From Edaphochlamys debaryana (lineage: Eukaryota > Chlorophyta > Chlorophyceae > Chlamydomonadales), in the NCBI GenBank assembly GCA_016858145.1, contig JAEHOE010000139.1:248001-312000 (forward strand): DNA of 64,000 nucleotides, given 5' to 3'. Below the pieces are notes generated by a model that was not told the origin of the DNA, did no database searches, and saw nothing but the letters and a program-made list of their open reading frames with translations. Positions 19,642 to 30,506 of this stretch are shown here, in pieces. The position numbers were made by a program, and so were the translations under genes. Within the stretch, counting starts at the first letter, position 1, and the number at the start of each line of letters is the position of its first letter.

Positions 19642-20339
19642 TCACATGCTGGGCATTGCAGCTGTGCTAGCTTCTACTTCGCAGGAAATCATAGCCATCG
19701 CGCGAGCAGATGGGAAGGGCCTGATGCAACGATGCTACACAGATTCGTGCTCCAGCTGTTTGTAATAGCAAGCGTGCATGCCAAGTGAATGTGCTATGTG
19801 CGGTTTGCGCATTGCCTTTACCCCAGTCATCCCGCCCGAGTCCTGGGCCCTTGCTGGGCCCTCCGCCACTCACCCACACGACCGGCTGCCGGCGCCCATC
19901 GCTGCCCCCCTCCAAGGTAAGTAGGAGCTGTTACCCGCAATAGCCGGGCTCCATCTAACTCCTGGGACCTGGGTCAGCGCCTGTCAGCATCTGCATCTGC
20001 ATCTGCATCTGTCATCTGTCCTGGGCCCTCCACCCACCCTCACCGAGCTGCTGCCGCCTGACTGCGGGCCGCCGCAGCCACAAGCCCAAGCGGTGCGTGT
20101 GTGACCGAAGCCCCGCTTGTAGGTGGGCATACGGGCAAGCAGACACGAAGGGCGGCACAGGAGGGGGGAGGACGCACGGCCGGGTTGGCGGGGTCGCGTG
20201 TACCGCATCCCACTCTTTTCTCTGGATCACTCGCCAGCGGTGGTTTTGCAGCGCACTAGAAGTGGCGATCACCTACTAGTACTTTCCAGCATATCATACC
20301 GCCAAACTTTTGATCGCTGAGCGCGCTCAGCTCGATAGC
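19642..20339. other. Divergent intergenic region with a small hexamer repeat
   Basis: No gene recognised. 19986-20012 contains four copies of CATCTG. The region separates the minus-strand ankyrin gene from the plus-strand hypothetical gene and is less GC-rich near 20210-20340, where a promoter for the latter would lie. Confidence 0.5.
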
Positions 20340-21403
20340 ATGTTCACTCCATGGCTGGACGCCGGCTCGCACGTCCGGTCGTTCGTGTGCTTGGCAGCGA
20401 GGCTTGCGGTTATTGTTCTGTCGTGGAGCCTGGCCCTTGGCAGATTCTGCGTCCGGGTGACCGGCGTTGCGAAGCTCTGGAAGGGCCTCAGAATCGCCGC
20501 CCGGCTAGTTGTTCTTATTTCAGAGCTGGAGTCCGGCAGTCAAGAGAGCTGCGAGCTGCGGCGCTGCTCTTTTCGCCAGCTGCTTGCCATCGCCGCGTCG
20601 CAAGTGGAGATTATCGCCGACGAAGGCGGCTACTTGATCGTCCTCCTCGATAGACCACAAGACGCTGGTAAGGCGCGACTCGCGGAGAGGGTCAGGGGCA
20701 CAAAACCGTCGCGGCAGGGTTACACGGCTGGGTGACGGAGCCGGGGCTGGGACCCCTACAGCAGGAGCAGTTCGTGTCATGCGGCGGGAGCGGCCAAGCC
20801 TTTGCGTTTGACTGAGCTAGGAGGCCCTCTCACTAGGCCGAGGTACACGGGAGGGAGGCGGGGCACGGCCGCGCTGTGTCACCACGCTGTGCCCTGGGAG
20901 TGCCGACACGCGCCACCCGACAGAGGCTGCTTTGCCTAGGCTGCCACCACTCCGACACCGCCCCACCCTCTTCCGCCCCACCCCGCGTTGTAGCGACCCT
21001 GAGTGCTCCGCCGCCGCTGGGCATCGGCCCCGACGCCCCCCAGCTGGTACGCGCCGCCCTGCTTGACGGCGGCGGCGTGCCCTCGCCCTTCTGCCCCGAC
21101 TCCTGCATTGCTTTCGAAATGATCAGCGGACTGAGCAAGGTGCGTGCGCCAGGGTCGCATGGGCCCCGGCGCTGCTGGCGAGTGTGGGGCCCTTCTTATG
21201 CTGACCACCGTTCTGTATCCTGCCCATGTACACAGGCGAAGAAAGAGATCCAGCGGCGGTACCCGCGGGCGCTGAGCATATCCCCTGAACTTGCGCAGTG
21301 CCTCGATACCACGCCGCGCCCCGTCCGCATCTTCGACTCGCTGGTTGTGATGGGCGTCTCGGACATTCTGTGCGGCGACCTGCAGTTCTTTTCCGTCGCC
21401 TGA
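20340..21403 (+). CDS. Hypothetical protein, 213 aa, three exons
   Basis: I do not recognise this protein. Exons 20340-20667, 20994-21139 and 21236-21403 join in frame using good signals: donor GTAAGG, acceptor after a pyrimidine tract ending TTGTAG, donor GTGCGT, acceptor TACACAG. The first exon encodes a segment rich in Val, Leu, Ala and Arg (L-A-A-R-L-A-V-I-V-L-S-W-S-L-A-L), perhaps one membrane-spanning or amphipathic helix. A Ser/Cys/Glu-containing stretch and an acidic D-E-G-G-Y-L-I-V-L-L-D follow. The C-terminus is soluble-looking and ends D-I-L-C-G-D-L-Q-F-F-S-V-A. Codon bias is weaker than in neighbouring genes, so the gene could be young, lowly expressed or wrongly modelled. An in-frame TTG ten codons upstream was not taken as the start. 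Confidence 0.45.
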
Positions 21404-22794
21404 AACCCGCGGGCCCGAATACGGTGATGACGGGACTTGTGGGCAAGGCCAGACGGACGGTTGGCGGGCTTGCTGGCTGCGGTCTGTGACGACCGGCGTT
21501 GCAGAGCTTTGACTGAGGCATGTACGGTGTACCGACCTAAGACGGTCCTGGGCGCACGTCAGTGTGACGACGGCCGCTGGTGTGGACAGGTGGCAGATGC
21601 TGTACATACGGACGGCAGGGTCGCGGGGGGGGGGGAGGGGGCGGGGAGGAAAAACGTGAGTGCATTGACGGACGTCGGACCTTGTAGGCCCACGTGGCTT
21701 GCAAGTTGCAACCCTGGGAGCTTTACCTTCCTCGCCTTTCGCAGCGTGGTGCGCCGTCTTGGCTGCGCCCAGCCGCCAGCCGAGGGCACTGGTCGACTTG
21801 GCCCGCTAAATATGCACATTCACGCTTACATTCATACGGCGGATTAAACCCGGGTGCTCAAACCCCAATCGCCGGCGGCCACCACGTAACGGTACGGCAC
21901 GCCGCCGGCGCCAGCCGCCAGTCGAGCGCACGACCCCGAAAGTCCTCATCAGAAAGCACACAAGCATCCCATACATTGCGCACCAACCTGGGCCAGAGCC
22001 ATGCATGCACGCCTCAGGGAGGGTCGTCTGCCGGTCCCCACCCCCCCGGTCCCCTGGCCGAGCACAGAACCCCCCGGTCCCCTGGCCGAGTCCAGCGGAA
22101 AGGGGCTTCGTTCCATCGCGGCTGCGGCAGTTGACCTACCTGACGAGCGCGGCAGTCCGTCGGCGCACGCTTACTGCTGTACAAGGGGCAGGACTCGTGA
22201 CACCGGGCGGGCTTTGCAGCCACGGCCACCGCCCCTTGCTGTGATTGCGACCCTATCAGGCCTGGCTCTACAGGAGCGTGGGGACGACCGTGGTCTGCGT
22301 TCCTCGCCAAGCATACCGTACAAAGCGCAGTACAAACTTACCTGGCCCTCCACCCCAGGTCCTGGCACGCTTCTGGCAGAGAAGTGGGCGGCGTGCCAGG
22401 AACGAGGCTGTTTCCTACATTGCCCTCACCGCAACAACCAACACCAAGTCCGGCAGTCCAGTCCAACGCTCCAGCACTCCAGTAAAAGCTCCAGGAAAGC
22501 ACCTGCAAGCAACAACTTCTGACCTCTTTATAGAAGGGTAGGGTCGCGCTGTGGCGCTAACCCCGAGGCTCTCACTAGGCCTACGTAGCCAACGAGCCAC
22601 GGAGACAGCACCAACGTAGCTACGTGAAACAGGCGAGAATACCGCCCAAGGACACGAACACGCACCAAACACCCGGCACTATGTGCCGTACACACATGGG
22701 GGCTGCTCCCCGGGAACGTAGGAAACCTAGGTTTCCTAAGCTGCGCTACGCTCCGCAAGGAAACCAGCCGTGACTACGACACGGCCGATAGCGC
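21404..22794. other. Intergenic, no gene recognised
   Basis: No exon chain with family resemblance was found on either strand. Visible structure: a 20-bp direct repeat, CCCCCGGTCCCCTGGCCGAG, at about 22039 and 22072. The phrase CTCTCACTAGGCC near 22570 also occurs near 20828, and ACGTAGCC/ACGTAGCTACGT palindromic phrases lie at 22580-22625. Confidence 0.5.
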
Positions 22795-23195
22795 ATAAGC
22801 TCCGGCCCCCCTGTCCAGCCGCCCCGCCCTGCTGCTGCTCCACCGCCGGCTGTGCCCCGCCCCTCCCCCTGCCCTGCTCCCTCCGCGGAAGAGGGGCTCC
22901 ACGGCCTGGGTGTTTGCGTGTGTGGGTCGGGAGGCATCGAAGGGGGTCAGGAGGCGAGTGGAGGCATGCGATCACAGAGAAGGTAGGATCAGGACGGAAC
23001 CCAGCGTCGGTCGGCCCCATGCCGCATCCCGCCGCCCCCCCCCCCCAGCTCCCCCTCAACTTGACCGGGCAGCCCCCCTCCCGCAGCCACTCAAGGGCCG
23101 GCACCGACCCAGAGTCCGCCGCCGCAGCCCAGACGTGGTGGTCCCAGGGGCAGCCCCGGGCCCGCAGCGCCTGGAGCAGGGGCACGGGAGGGGCT
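22795..23195 (-). pseudogene. Detached ankyrin-cassette copy 1, internally deleted
   Basis: Read on the minus strand, this matches the last two exons of the ankyrin gene at 42567-43230, including the intervening intron. It keeps P-L-L-Q-A-L-R-A-R-G-C-P-W-D-H-H and S-G-S-V-P-A-L-E-W-L-R-E-G-G-C-P-V-K, then the intron, then E-P-L-F-R joined directly to a sequence matching 43139 onward. Relative to the intact gene about 253 bp (equivalent to 42886-43138) are missing, with short GC-rich homology at the join, and the frame shifts. No upstream exons of the parent gene are attached. It is best read as a dead fragment. Confidence 0.75.
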
Positions 23196-24846
23196 AGCGC
23201 TCGAGGTGGAATGTCGTCATCAGGGCGGGCGGGCGCCGGGCGGATTGCGGTGCGGAGGAGTGTGAGGTGCACCTGTCCCACGGGGGTGCGGTTGGTCTGG
23301 TCCTGAGGACGCAACCTAGGGCACCTAGGGATTATTGTAGATAACGGGGCGAATGCCGCGGAGTCGTGGCATCGCACTTCGTAGGCCGATGCAAAATGCC
23401 TGTGAAGCGTAGCCGCCGTAGGGCACTCGGGAGCCACTAGCGCCTGACGGGCGGGGCACCGGCGGCCTGCCTTCTCGCAGTCTGCTCGGTCCCGCCCGTC
23501 CGGCGTCCGCAACCAGCAGTGCTGCACCAGGAAACGCGACCCCAGCCAAACCACGCTATGTACGCCTTCTTTGTGTTTCTGTTGGTCGGGGCTCCTTCGC
23601 CACGCACCCGACGCACGCTTGAAGCGTCATGAACTTGTGCTCACGTCCGTGCGCCGTCTGCTTGCATCGTCGTGACATCAGCATGAGACAAGGTTCAAGT
23701 ATGGCCAAGGATGTGGCCCTCGGCTCCAGCGTCGACGTCAGTAAATATCCAGAAAGTGCAGCAGTTCGTTTCGGTTGGCAAGTGCACTTCTCGACGTATT
23801 TTTCCCAGATCTGGCTGATTCATGAATATGCTCGCCTGATTAGTCTCTATTATGGCATGCTTCAAGGTTCAGGCTAGTCAGGCCGCACCTGCTGCCCCTC
23901 ATCTCGCTCTCCTTACCTCATCGGAGAGCGGGTGTCGGGACCACCCATGCAGTAAATCCACCCGCGTGAAACTATAACTTACGAGGAATTAGTGCGCTTA
24001 AGTAGACTAGTCGCGCGAGGTACGTGCGTGGCAACATGGAGCGAAGCCCGACAGGCGCTATAGGCAACGTAGCCTACTGTATTATGTGTCAATTGGTCTC
24101 CTTGGGAGTGTTGACGTCGCTGGGAGCTTGGATGGCAGCGGCTGGCCGCGATGGCATCTTCCGAAGCGGCGGTGGGCTGGTCGGGCCGCACGCTTTGCGA
24201 GGAAGCGCCGCGTACAAAGGCAAGGCGGCTGAAATCAGCCGATGCCTAGAGTTCCGGAACGATCGTGGAGTGTGGGGATGCATGTGTGTATAGGGCTCCG
24301 TGTCTGCTGTACCGTGCACGTGTATGTGGAACAGGCCCAGCCGCTTGAACGGGTGGCACCCGCCCGTGAATTGCGTAACTTGCCCGCCGCCTGCAAGCGG
24401 GCAACAGCAGCGCACCCGGGCTACATTGGCCATGCATTGGTGGGGGGGGGCCGGATGGAACAGCTGAAAGACCAGAAGTACCTGGGCCCTCGGCTGCGTG
24501 CTTCGCTCCCGCCCCGCCCCCAGCCGCCACACACCCTTACCTCCGTCCCGCCCCCAGGAAGCCGCACCGGCCCCTGTCACGATGGCGGCCAGGCGCACTC
24601 GGCCTCAGCCGGTGGACACCTGCTCGCCCGCCGCCTGGCCCTGGGCGCCCCAGGCAGGTCCTTGACCCAGCACAAAGGGCCGGCTTAGTAAAGGACAAGG
24701 GCCCTACAGTAGTATCTAGCTGGAATGCAACTTTCTGCCAGCGTCTACTATGCCTGTGTGTGTGTGCCGTGTGTCATCTACCGGCAGCTAACATGCATGC
24801 TCTTGCGTACTTGCCGGCCCCTGCCTTGCCGCCTGCCCACTCTCAG
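23196..24846. other. Intergenic or unmodelled 5' part of the F5/8C gene
   Basis: No confident gene. Composition is less GC-rich at 23560-24110. An open stretch at 24556-24657, beginning after a CCCCCAG acceptor-like site, is Ala/Pro-rich and ends in phase 1, so it could be an upstream exon of the F5/8C gene. Its donor (GTCCTT) is poor and I have not included it. Confidence 0.4.
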
Positions 24847-27800
24847 TCGTCTCCTCGGCAAACCCCCCCAATCTACCCCAAGCGCCTGCTCAACCTCCGG
24901 GGATGCCCAGCCCTGAGCCGTCGCCCGAACCGAAACCCACTCCTCCGCAAGGCCCCACTGGACTATTGCCAAATCCAGCAGGTCGGTCTGCTGTTTTGTG
25001 GACGAGTACGACAGTAAGAAGGTGATATTGCACGGATGGCCCGCGCGCTCAGCTTCTAACGTACGCCTGGGTGCGCCCTCCGTCAGGTGTAAACCTTGCA
25101 ATGCACTACAACAATGCGTGGGCGTCCAGCGTCTATGGGGTGTGCACCCTTCCGTTTGGTAACTGCAACGGTGTTTGGGGCGGGCGAGAGCTCGTTGCAA
25201 GCTATGCGGTTGATGGCCAGAGGGCACCGTACGGGCCAGGTGGTAAACCAGACCCGAGGCTCTTCGTGTCAAACTATCAACGCTTCGACAGCAAACCGTG
25301 GCTTGCGGTGGCTCTTAGTGACTACACTGGGTTTTTCTCTTCATCACCTGCCTCACCCCCACCGGAATACCAGGTTCAGAAGTTTGCCATGTGCGTACCG
25401 CACGTACCGCACCGCTCCTTCCATGCATCTGTGTCGAACACACTTAACTTCAGCAAGCCATTCCTTGTGTCACTCGGTGTATCATGGCATGCAGTTGCAA
25501 GTACGTTTCCGTGGTGTGGGGCGCTGAACTACGGGTGGGCGTAGTGGGTGCCCTGTTCGGCAATGCCCACGGGCCCACCATCGATGCCAACCCTCTGGTG
25601 TGGAAGGGCGAGGTTGCTGATGATGACGACCGCTGCGTCATTGTGATACTGGATGCTCCGGTCAGCGGTTCGGTTGTGACCTTGCAGGTGGGCAGGTTCC
25701 GTTGGGAAGCGGCAAGGGCTGTGCCTTGTTGTATCCTGAGATGACCTTGTTGTCAGCACATGCCTGTTTCAATCACTGAACGCAGCAAGTAACCTTCGGT
25801 CAACTGTCAGTGTATGAACTCGAGGTGTATGGCCCGCCGTGTGAGTCCAAGGGTACCAGGGGTCATAAGAAGCGACGGCGGGAGGATGGGAGCGAACCAG
25901 GGGAAAACGAACACCCCTGGATGTAGCCTGCACGCACTGGCAAGCTCACCCGCATCTAATGCACCCCGCGCGTAGCCACCCTTCCTGCCAGCCTGAATCC
26001 CGAGGTGGCCCAGTTTGATGCCTACTCCATTACCGCCATTGACATGGTCACCGAGTACACCAACTACACGAGCACACTCCAAGTAACGCCAGATGTGCCC
26101 TCCTGGCTCGACGCTCGGGCCAAAGAGCGCCCCGGTAACGCGCTCACCTTCGGCGGTCTCAACTGCTCCCTCACGTACCCCGACCCAGCTGGCTGGGTGT
26201 CCTTTGACGGGGCCGGCTGCTACGCCGGAGTCAGTCCCAATGCGACGCTCCCAGCCACCTGGAGCACAGCCCCGACATCCGACTTCACCATGGTGAGCGG
26301 CGGGGAAAACGGCGTAGGTAGGGTCTGCCTAGCCTGGGGAATAAGCTGCGAATGCACTTGGAGCCATGCTTCTAAAACCCCAAAACGGAACCGGTGAGCC
26401 GGGTCACCCCCAGCTCGATTCGTGATTCGACACGCGGCACAAACACCGCGCCAATCCCCATTGGCGCATGCGGATTACTGAGCCCCTGCCGTGCCTGCGT
26501 GCTTTGCGGGTCGGCGTGGGTCGGAGTGCCCGGACAGGGGACGGTTGTGCCATGGAGTAACACACAAACTCCCGCTTCACGTCCAGCCCAAGATGCCACA
26601 AGCTATGTTTGATTGTCTCTACAATTATTCATCAAGCGCGGGGAAACTTATGGGCCCGGCCAGAACTCGACATGTTGGGGACGCGGTCGCGCCACGTCGC
26701 ACCTATGCATAGGCCCAGCCGCGATGCAAAAACCTGCTTCAATCAGCGCCTTTAACGGTTTACTAAATGGCGAGGAAGATGCGTTAAGCTTGCGCGCAGC
26801 TGTTGCGAGAACGTTGCGCTGCCGACTTCGATCAAACCTCACGGCTTCAGCCTGGACCGGGCACAGTGCTGCGGTCTAACCTTTTGTAACCAAGATCCGA
26901 GGTTTGAGAGGCCAGTCGCGTGGCTTTGTCGCGGGTCAGCGTGGATGTGAAGCAGCGATTACAGTGGCGAGGGATCGCAACCCACTCGCAATGGCCTGAT
27001 TGTGCCAGACCGCACACTGCATGCCCCGATATCGTTCGGGAGCTGCCGATGGATAGCCAGGAATGCCAGAGTGTCAGAGTCGCAGGACAGGCCGAACACC
27101 AACAACGCCAGGGCACAGCGTGCCAAAACACAACGCACTAGAGCGGCCCGCGATACACCACCTCGCCCTCCGCGGAAGCCGCCAGAAAAGGATGCACAAC
27201 AGACACACGGTCCCACTGGGGGGGAGGAAGCTGCAGGGCAGCAAAGCCCCGAAGGCGGGCCCAAAAATCAGCGACAGCAAGAGCAGATACGCGGGCAAGG
27301 ACCCCCGCAGAGACAACAGGAGCACGAACCCCATGAAGGACAGGCCGTGACGCAAACAGGGACCGCCGCCCACACTCCATAGCGGACACGGCAGCAAGCA
27401 CAACAACATCCCAAACCACGGACGACAGCCCAGGGGGGCAGGCGGCAAGCCACAACTGAAAGGGAGTAACCGGAGCCCCAACAGTCGCCGAGAGGACAGA
27501 GACGACACCATGCGCGACAGGGCAGCCCCAAAAGTGATGCCAGCGGGCAGAGCCCCTCCCCGAGGGATCGACCATGGGGGCGCCACACGCACACACAGGC
27601 GGGACCAGTGCGCGCGCATGCAAGGGGAACGCGGGGATGTGTCATCACGCGGCCCCGCGCCCTAATAATTTGCATTGCACTTTACCTGCATTGCACTTTG
27701 CCTGCATTGCACTTTGCCTGCACATATGTCCCATAGCCCAGACACTCGAGCTGAGCCCACCAAACCCTGATCCGTATCGGGAATCGGGAGTCCCACCGAC

Positions 27801-28587
27801 CCCTTCCCCCGCCCCAGCTCGGGACCGCCTCTTGCCCCTACCTCCCCTTCCCCGCCCCCCCCTTCCCACGGCCCCTCAATGTCGGCCCCCAGGTGTGGAT
27901 CGCGCGCCACAACGACTCCGCCAGCGCTGCCTCGGGCGTCCGCGTGAGCCTGGGCCGCTCCCCATCGGACCCCGACTCCTGGCTCGTGTGGTCCAACGAC
28001 GCAGTGGCGTTCTCCGCGTCTGGCACTGCCGTCAGCTCCGTCCCCCAGACGCCTCCCCCCGTCGGCCTGTGGTACCTGGATGCCCTGGTCCGGTCGTCGG
28101 CCGGGACCAGGATCACCCTGTACCGGGCGGTGGAGAGCGGCGCAGCACTGTCGGGCAAGGCGGCTACGGCTCTGCCTGGATCCATCTCGGCCAACGACCT
28201 GACCGTTGGCGTGGATCCCAGGGGGCTGAGCAACTACCTCACCGGCCGCGTGGCGGTGCTTCTCATCTACAGCAGGTATGCGGTTGGGGGTCGGCTTTGT
28301 GATGGATCTGGATCTGGATCTGGGTTTGAATCTAAATGCATGTGGACGCTACGGGCTTTGCTCGCTCGGACCAATCCTATCTAGATGCAGTCTGAGGCCA
28401 TCTCTGTATGGCTCCCGCCGTCGCATGCCATCCGCCACCTGCAGGGGGGGCCCCTCCCCCCCCACACACACGCACCCACCCCTACCCGCCCCCCAACCAC
28501 CCACGCAGGGCTCTGTCGATGGCTCAGGTGGCTCAGCTGGCGGGTGCCTACTCCCGTCAGTTCGGCTTCCCCGCAGCCCCGGGATAA
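24847..28587 (+). CDS. F5/8C (fucolectin-like) plus LamG-like extracellular protein; 5' end unresolved
   Basis: Exons 24847-24981, 25087-25373, 25502-25687, 25786-25852, 25976-26292, 27893-28275 and 28509-28587 join with matching phases. The first is a Pro/Ser linker (P-S-P-E-P-S-P-E-P-K-P) typical of algal wall or surface proteins. Next comes a galactose-binding-like F5/8 type C domain, starting G-V-N-L-A-M and A-S-Y-A-V-D-G and ending L-S-V-Y-E-L-E-V-Y-G. A second domain, from V-W-I-A-R-H-N-D to L-L-I-Y-S-R-A-L-S-M-A-Q-V-A, has the closing motif of LamG/concanavalin-like domains. Both folds bind carbohydrate or surface ligands, so an extracellular adhesion or wall role is inferred. Upstream exons with the start and any signal peptide were not identified. 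The donors at 24982 (GTCGGT) and 25374 (GTTCAG) are weak, so those two junctions are less certain. Intron 5 is 1.6 kb and carries a transposon remnant. Confidence 0.72.
27138..27620 (-). mobile_element. LINE (non-LTR retrotransposon) 3' remnant, antisense in an intron
   Basis: The minus strand carries about 160 codons resembling the C-terminal region of algal non-LTR retrotransposon polyproteins. A Cys/His cluster of zf-RVT type is visible (C-A-C-G-A-P, then R-W-H-H-F-W-G-C-P-V-A), followed by L-W-L-A, P-P-G, V-W-D-V-V-V-L-A-A-V-S-A-M and G-R-R. No reverse-transcriptase core is present; the frame is closed upstream and ends at 27138. It lies inside intron 5 of the F5/8C gene in opposite orientation, consistent with a 5'-truncated, inactive insertion. 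Confidence 0.55.
27672..27722. repeat. Tandem repeat, 16 bp unit, three copies
   Basis: GCATTGCACTTTRCCT is repeated at 27672, 27688 and 27704, then breaks off. It abuts the truncated upstream side of the LINE remnant. Confidence 0.9.
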
Positions 28588-28774
28588 CGACGGCCCCCTC
28601 GCTGGACGGGCGGGCGGCATCCGATGGGCCTCGCCCAGGCGCTGGCTAGCCACCCAAGTATTGCGCTGGAGGGCAGGCAAGGGCTCTCCATCTGGATGCC
28701 GTTGAGCTGGCCCCTTGAGGCCCCGTGAGACGGCCGTGTGGGCCGGTACAGGTGTCACGTTGCTTGACCACGAA

Positions 28775-29239
28775 GCAGTGTTGCTATCTGCCGTGGCGAA
28801 GGTTTTTGAAATCCCAGAATTTTCCTGGCCGGCTGGGCAAGAATGTTACGTGGCGGACAGAACTTTCTCGCCGCTAGGGGTCAAAGTGTTGCGGCCAGAA
28901 CACCGTCCTCCGGACCACCAGAGAGTTTCGGTGCGGCGGTGGTGGGGCCCTGGTCACACCTGCCCCTCCCGCCCCCCCTGCGCCCCGTCACCTCAGCTGC
29001 CCACCCCTGTCAGGCCCTGGCTTGGCCTCCTACACCCCACATAGCATCCCACACTGCCAAGTCACGGGCCCTGGGCCAGAATATTGGGGCCTGCCTTGCG
29101 GAGGCAAAATGTTCAACGGCGGGCAGAACTTTTGCGTCGTTTGGGGCGGAAATGTTACATTCCGCCAGAACTTTTCGGCCATAACGGCCGGAAATGTTCC
29201 AGCGTCCGTAACATTTCTTTAACTTTATGGCAACACTGC
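28775..29239. mobile_element. Candidate MITE, about 465 bp with terminal inverted repeats
   Basis: The left end reads GCAGTGTTGCTAT (28775-28787). The reverse complement of the right end (29227-29240) reads GGCAGTGTTGCCAT, an imperfect 13-bp terminal inverted repeat. The element has no coding capacity. Inside are four related phrases of the form AATGTT...CAGAACTTT (near 28842, 29108, 29150, 29192), and AAATGTTAC is inverted as GTAACATTT near the right end. AT content is well above the surroundings. No clear target-site duplication was found. Confidence 0.55.
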
Positions 29240-29600
29240 CAAACGAAGTGAGGCTGGCCAAGCATACCATTTATCAATTGAGGGCCAGGGGTTCCGTTTT
29301 GCCCAGTTCCACGTACGACACATGTAGACCTTGTGTTGTGGCTTACCATGCATTCACCTGACTGGGGCAAAGGGCGCCCTCGCGTGATCACCAACGCTCT
29401 GCACCACAGTAGACAAGCAACAATACCCCGGCCCACTCATTTCCCGGCCTCCTTCCCGGCCCTCTGCGCGCCTGCGGATTCCAATTCGAACCTGTATAAG
29501 CCCTCCCAAGTACCGAGCCCTCGAACCACAACTCGGCACGACCTTCTGCGCTTCACTGCGTGCGCCTCGCCCCTCGTCGGCCGCTGTGGCGCCCTCAGCC

Positions 29601-30180
29601 TCCGCGCCTGCTCCTCCGCCCACTCCCGCACCGGCCCCCCTCCGTCCACCACTCCCGCGCCGCCTCCGCCACCGCCTCCGCCGCGAAGCCCGCCCCCGCC
29701 CGCGCCAGCCACTCCAGCACCGGCACCCGCGGCGCCTCCCCCAGGGGGTCGAGGCACACCAGGCGCCGCAGCAGGCCGGTGCAGCGCTGCAGGGGCAGCC
29801 CCAGCCGCACCAGCGCACTCAGAGCCACCCAGTCACCGGCGCAGGCGGCGCGGAAGAGGGGCTCCTCGGCCTAAGGGGCGTGTATGGGGGGGGAGGCATC
29901 GAAAGGGGTCAGGAGGCGAGTGGAGGCATGCGATCACAGGGAAGGTAGCATCAGGACGGAACCCAGCATCGGTCGGTCCCATGCCGCATCCCGCCGCCCC
30001 CCCCCCAGCTCCCCCTCACCTTGACCGGGCAGCCCCCCTCCCGCAGCCACTCGAGGGCCGGCACCGACCCAGAGTCCGCCGCCGCCGCCCAGGCTTGGTG
30101 GTCCCAGGGGCAGCCCCGGGCCCGCAGCGCCTGGAGCAGGGGCACGGAGCCGGAGTGGGCGGCGGTGGCAAGGACCTGGG
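29601..30180 (-). pseudogene. Detached ankyrin-cassette copy 2
   Basis: On the minus strand this is a near-identical copy of 42565-43140, the last two exons of the intact ankyrin gene plus their intron. It begins with the acceptor and A-T-A-A-H-S-G-S-V-P-L-L-Q-A-L, and homology ends within the final exon at E-W-W-T-E-G-G, so the normal stop is lost. No parent 5' exons are attached upstream; instead the 3' end of the CUE-Smr gene lies there. Its intron is more like that of copy 1 than that of the intact gene. Probably a non-functional fragment. Confidence 0.75.
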
Positions 30181-30303
30181 GGGGGGGGGGACGAAGCGAG
30201 GGGCGGTGAAGGGAGCGAGACGGCACGCGGTTGGGCCCATGGAACCCTGGAACCCGGCGGACCGAACCCGGCGCTCCGGGCGCCATGCGTCATGCCGCTG
30301 CAC

Positions 30304-30308
30304 TTACA
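30304..30308 (-). terminator. Candidate TGTAA polyadenylation signal for the CUE-Smr gene
   Basis: TGTAA on the minus strand, about 200 bases past the stop codon at 30507. A short motif, so only a suggestion. Confidence 0.35.
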
Positions 30309-30506
30309 TGGGGGCACCGAGGCCGCCACACGCAGCGCCGGCCGCAGTCTCCAGGAGGCCCTGGAGAGACCCCCCAAGCGGCCCCAGCCGCCGTTAGCCT
30401 CCATCCGCGGCGGCAGCCTCCGTCCTCGCCAGCTCTGGCCCTGGCCTCCGCGCCGCCGACGACACTGGCACACGGGCACCGTGTGCGCAGCGGCAGCGCC
30501 TGGGGC

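Noticed and set aside
23629..23877. 82-codon plus-strand open frame in a less GC-rich stretch
   Set aside because: Starts with ATG but has no family resemblance, no plausible exon continuation and codon usage unlike neighbouring genes.
24582..24657. Possible first coding exon of the F5/8C gene (Met-Ala-Ala-Arg-Arg...)
   Set aside because: Phase would fit, but the donor GTCCTT is poor and no signal peptide is encoded; left out of the model.
29470..29500. TTCGAACC reminiscent of a tRNA T-arm
   Set aside because: No matching acceptor stem, D-arm or anticodon arm at proper spacing on either strand.
29333..30397. 354-codon plus-strand open frame
   Set aside because: Antisense shadow of the minus-strand ankyrin cassette copy 2, rich in Pro/Arg/Ala as expected from the complement.
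30181..30480. Continuation of ankyrin copy 2 into upstream exons
   Set aside because: No homology to parent exons is seen beyond the acceptor at about 30180; the next sequence is the 3' flank of the CUE-Smr gene.
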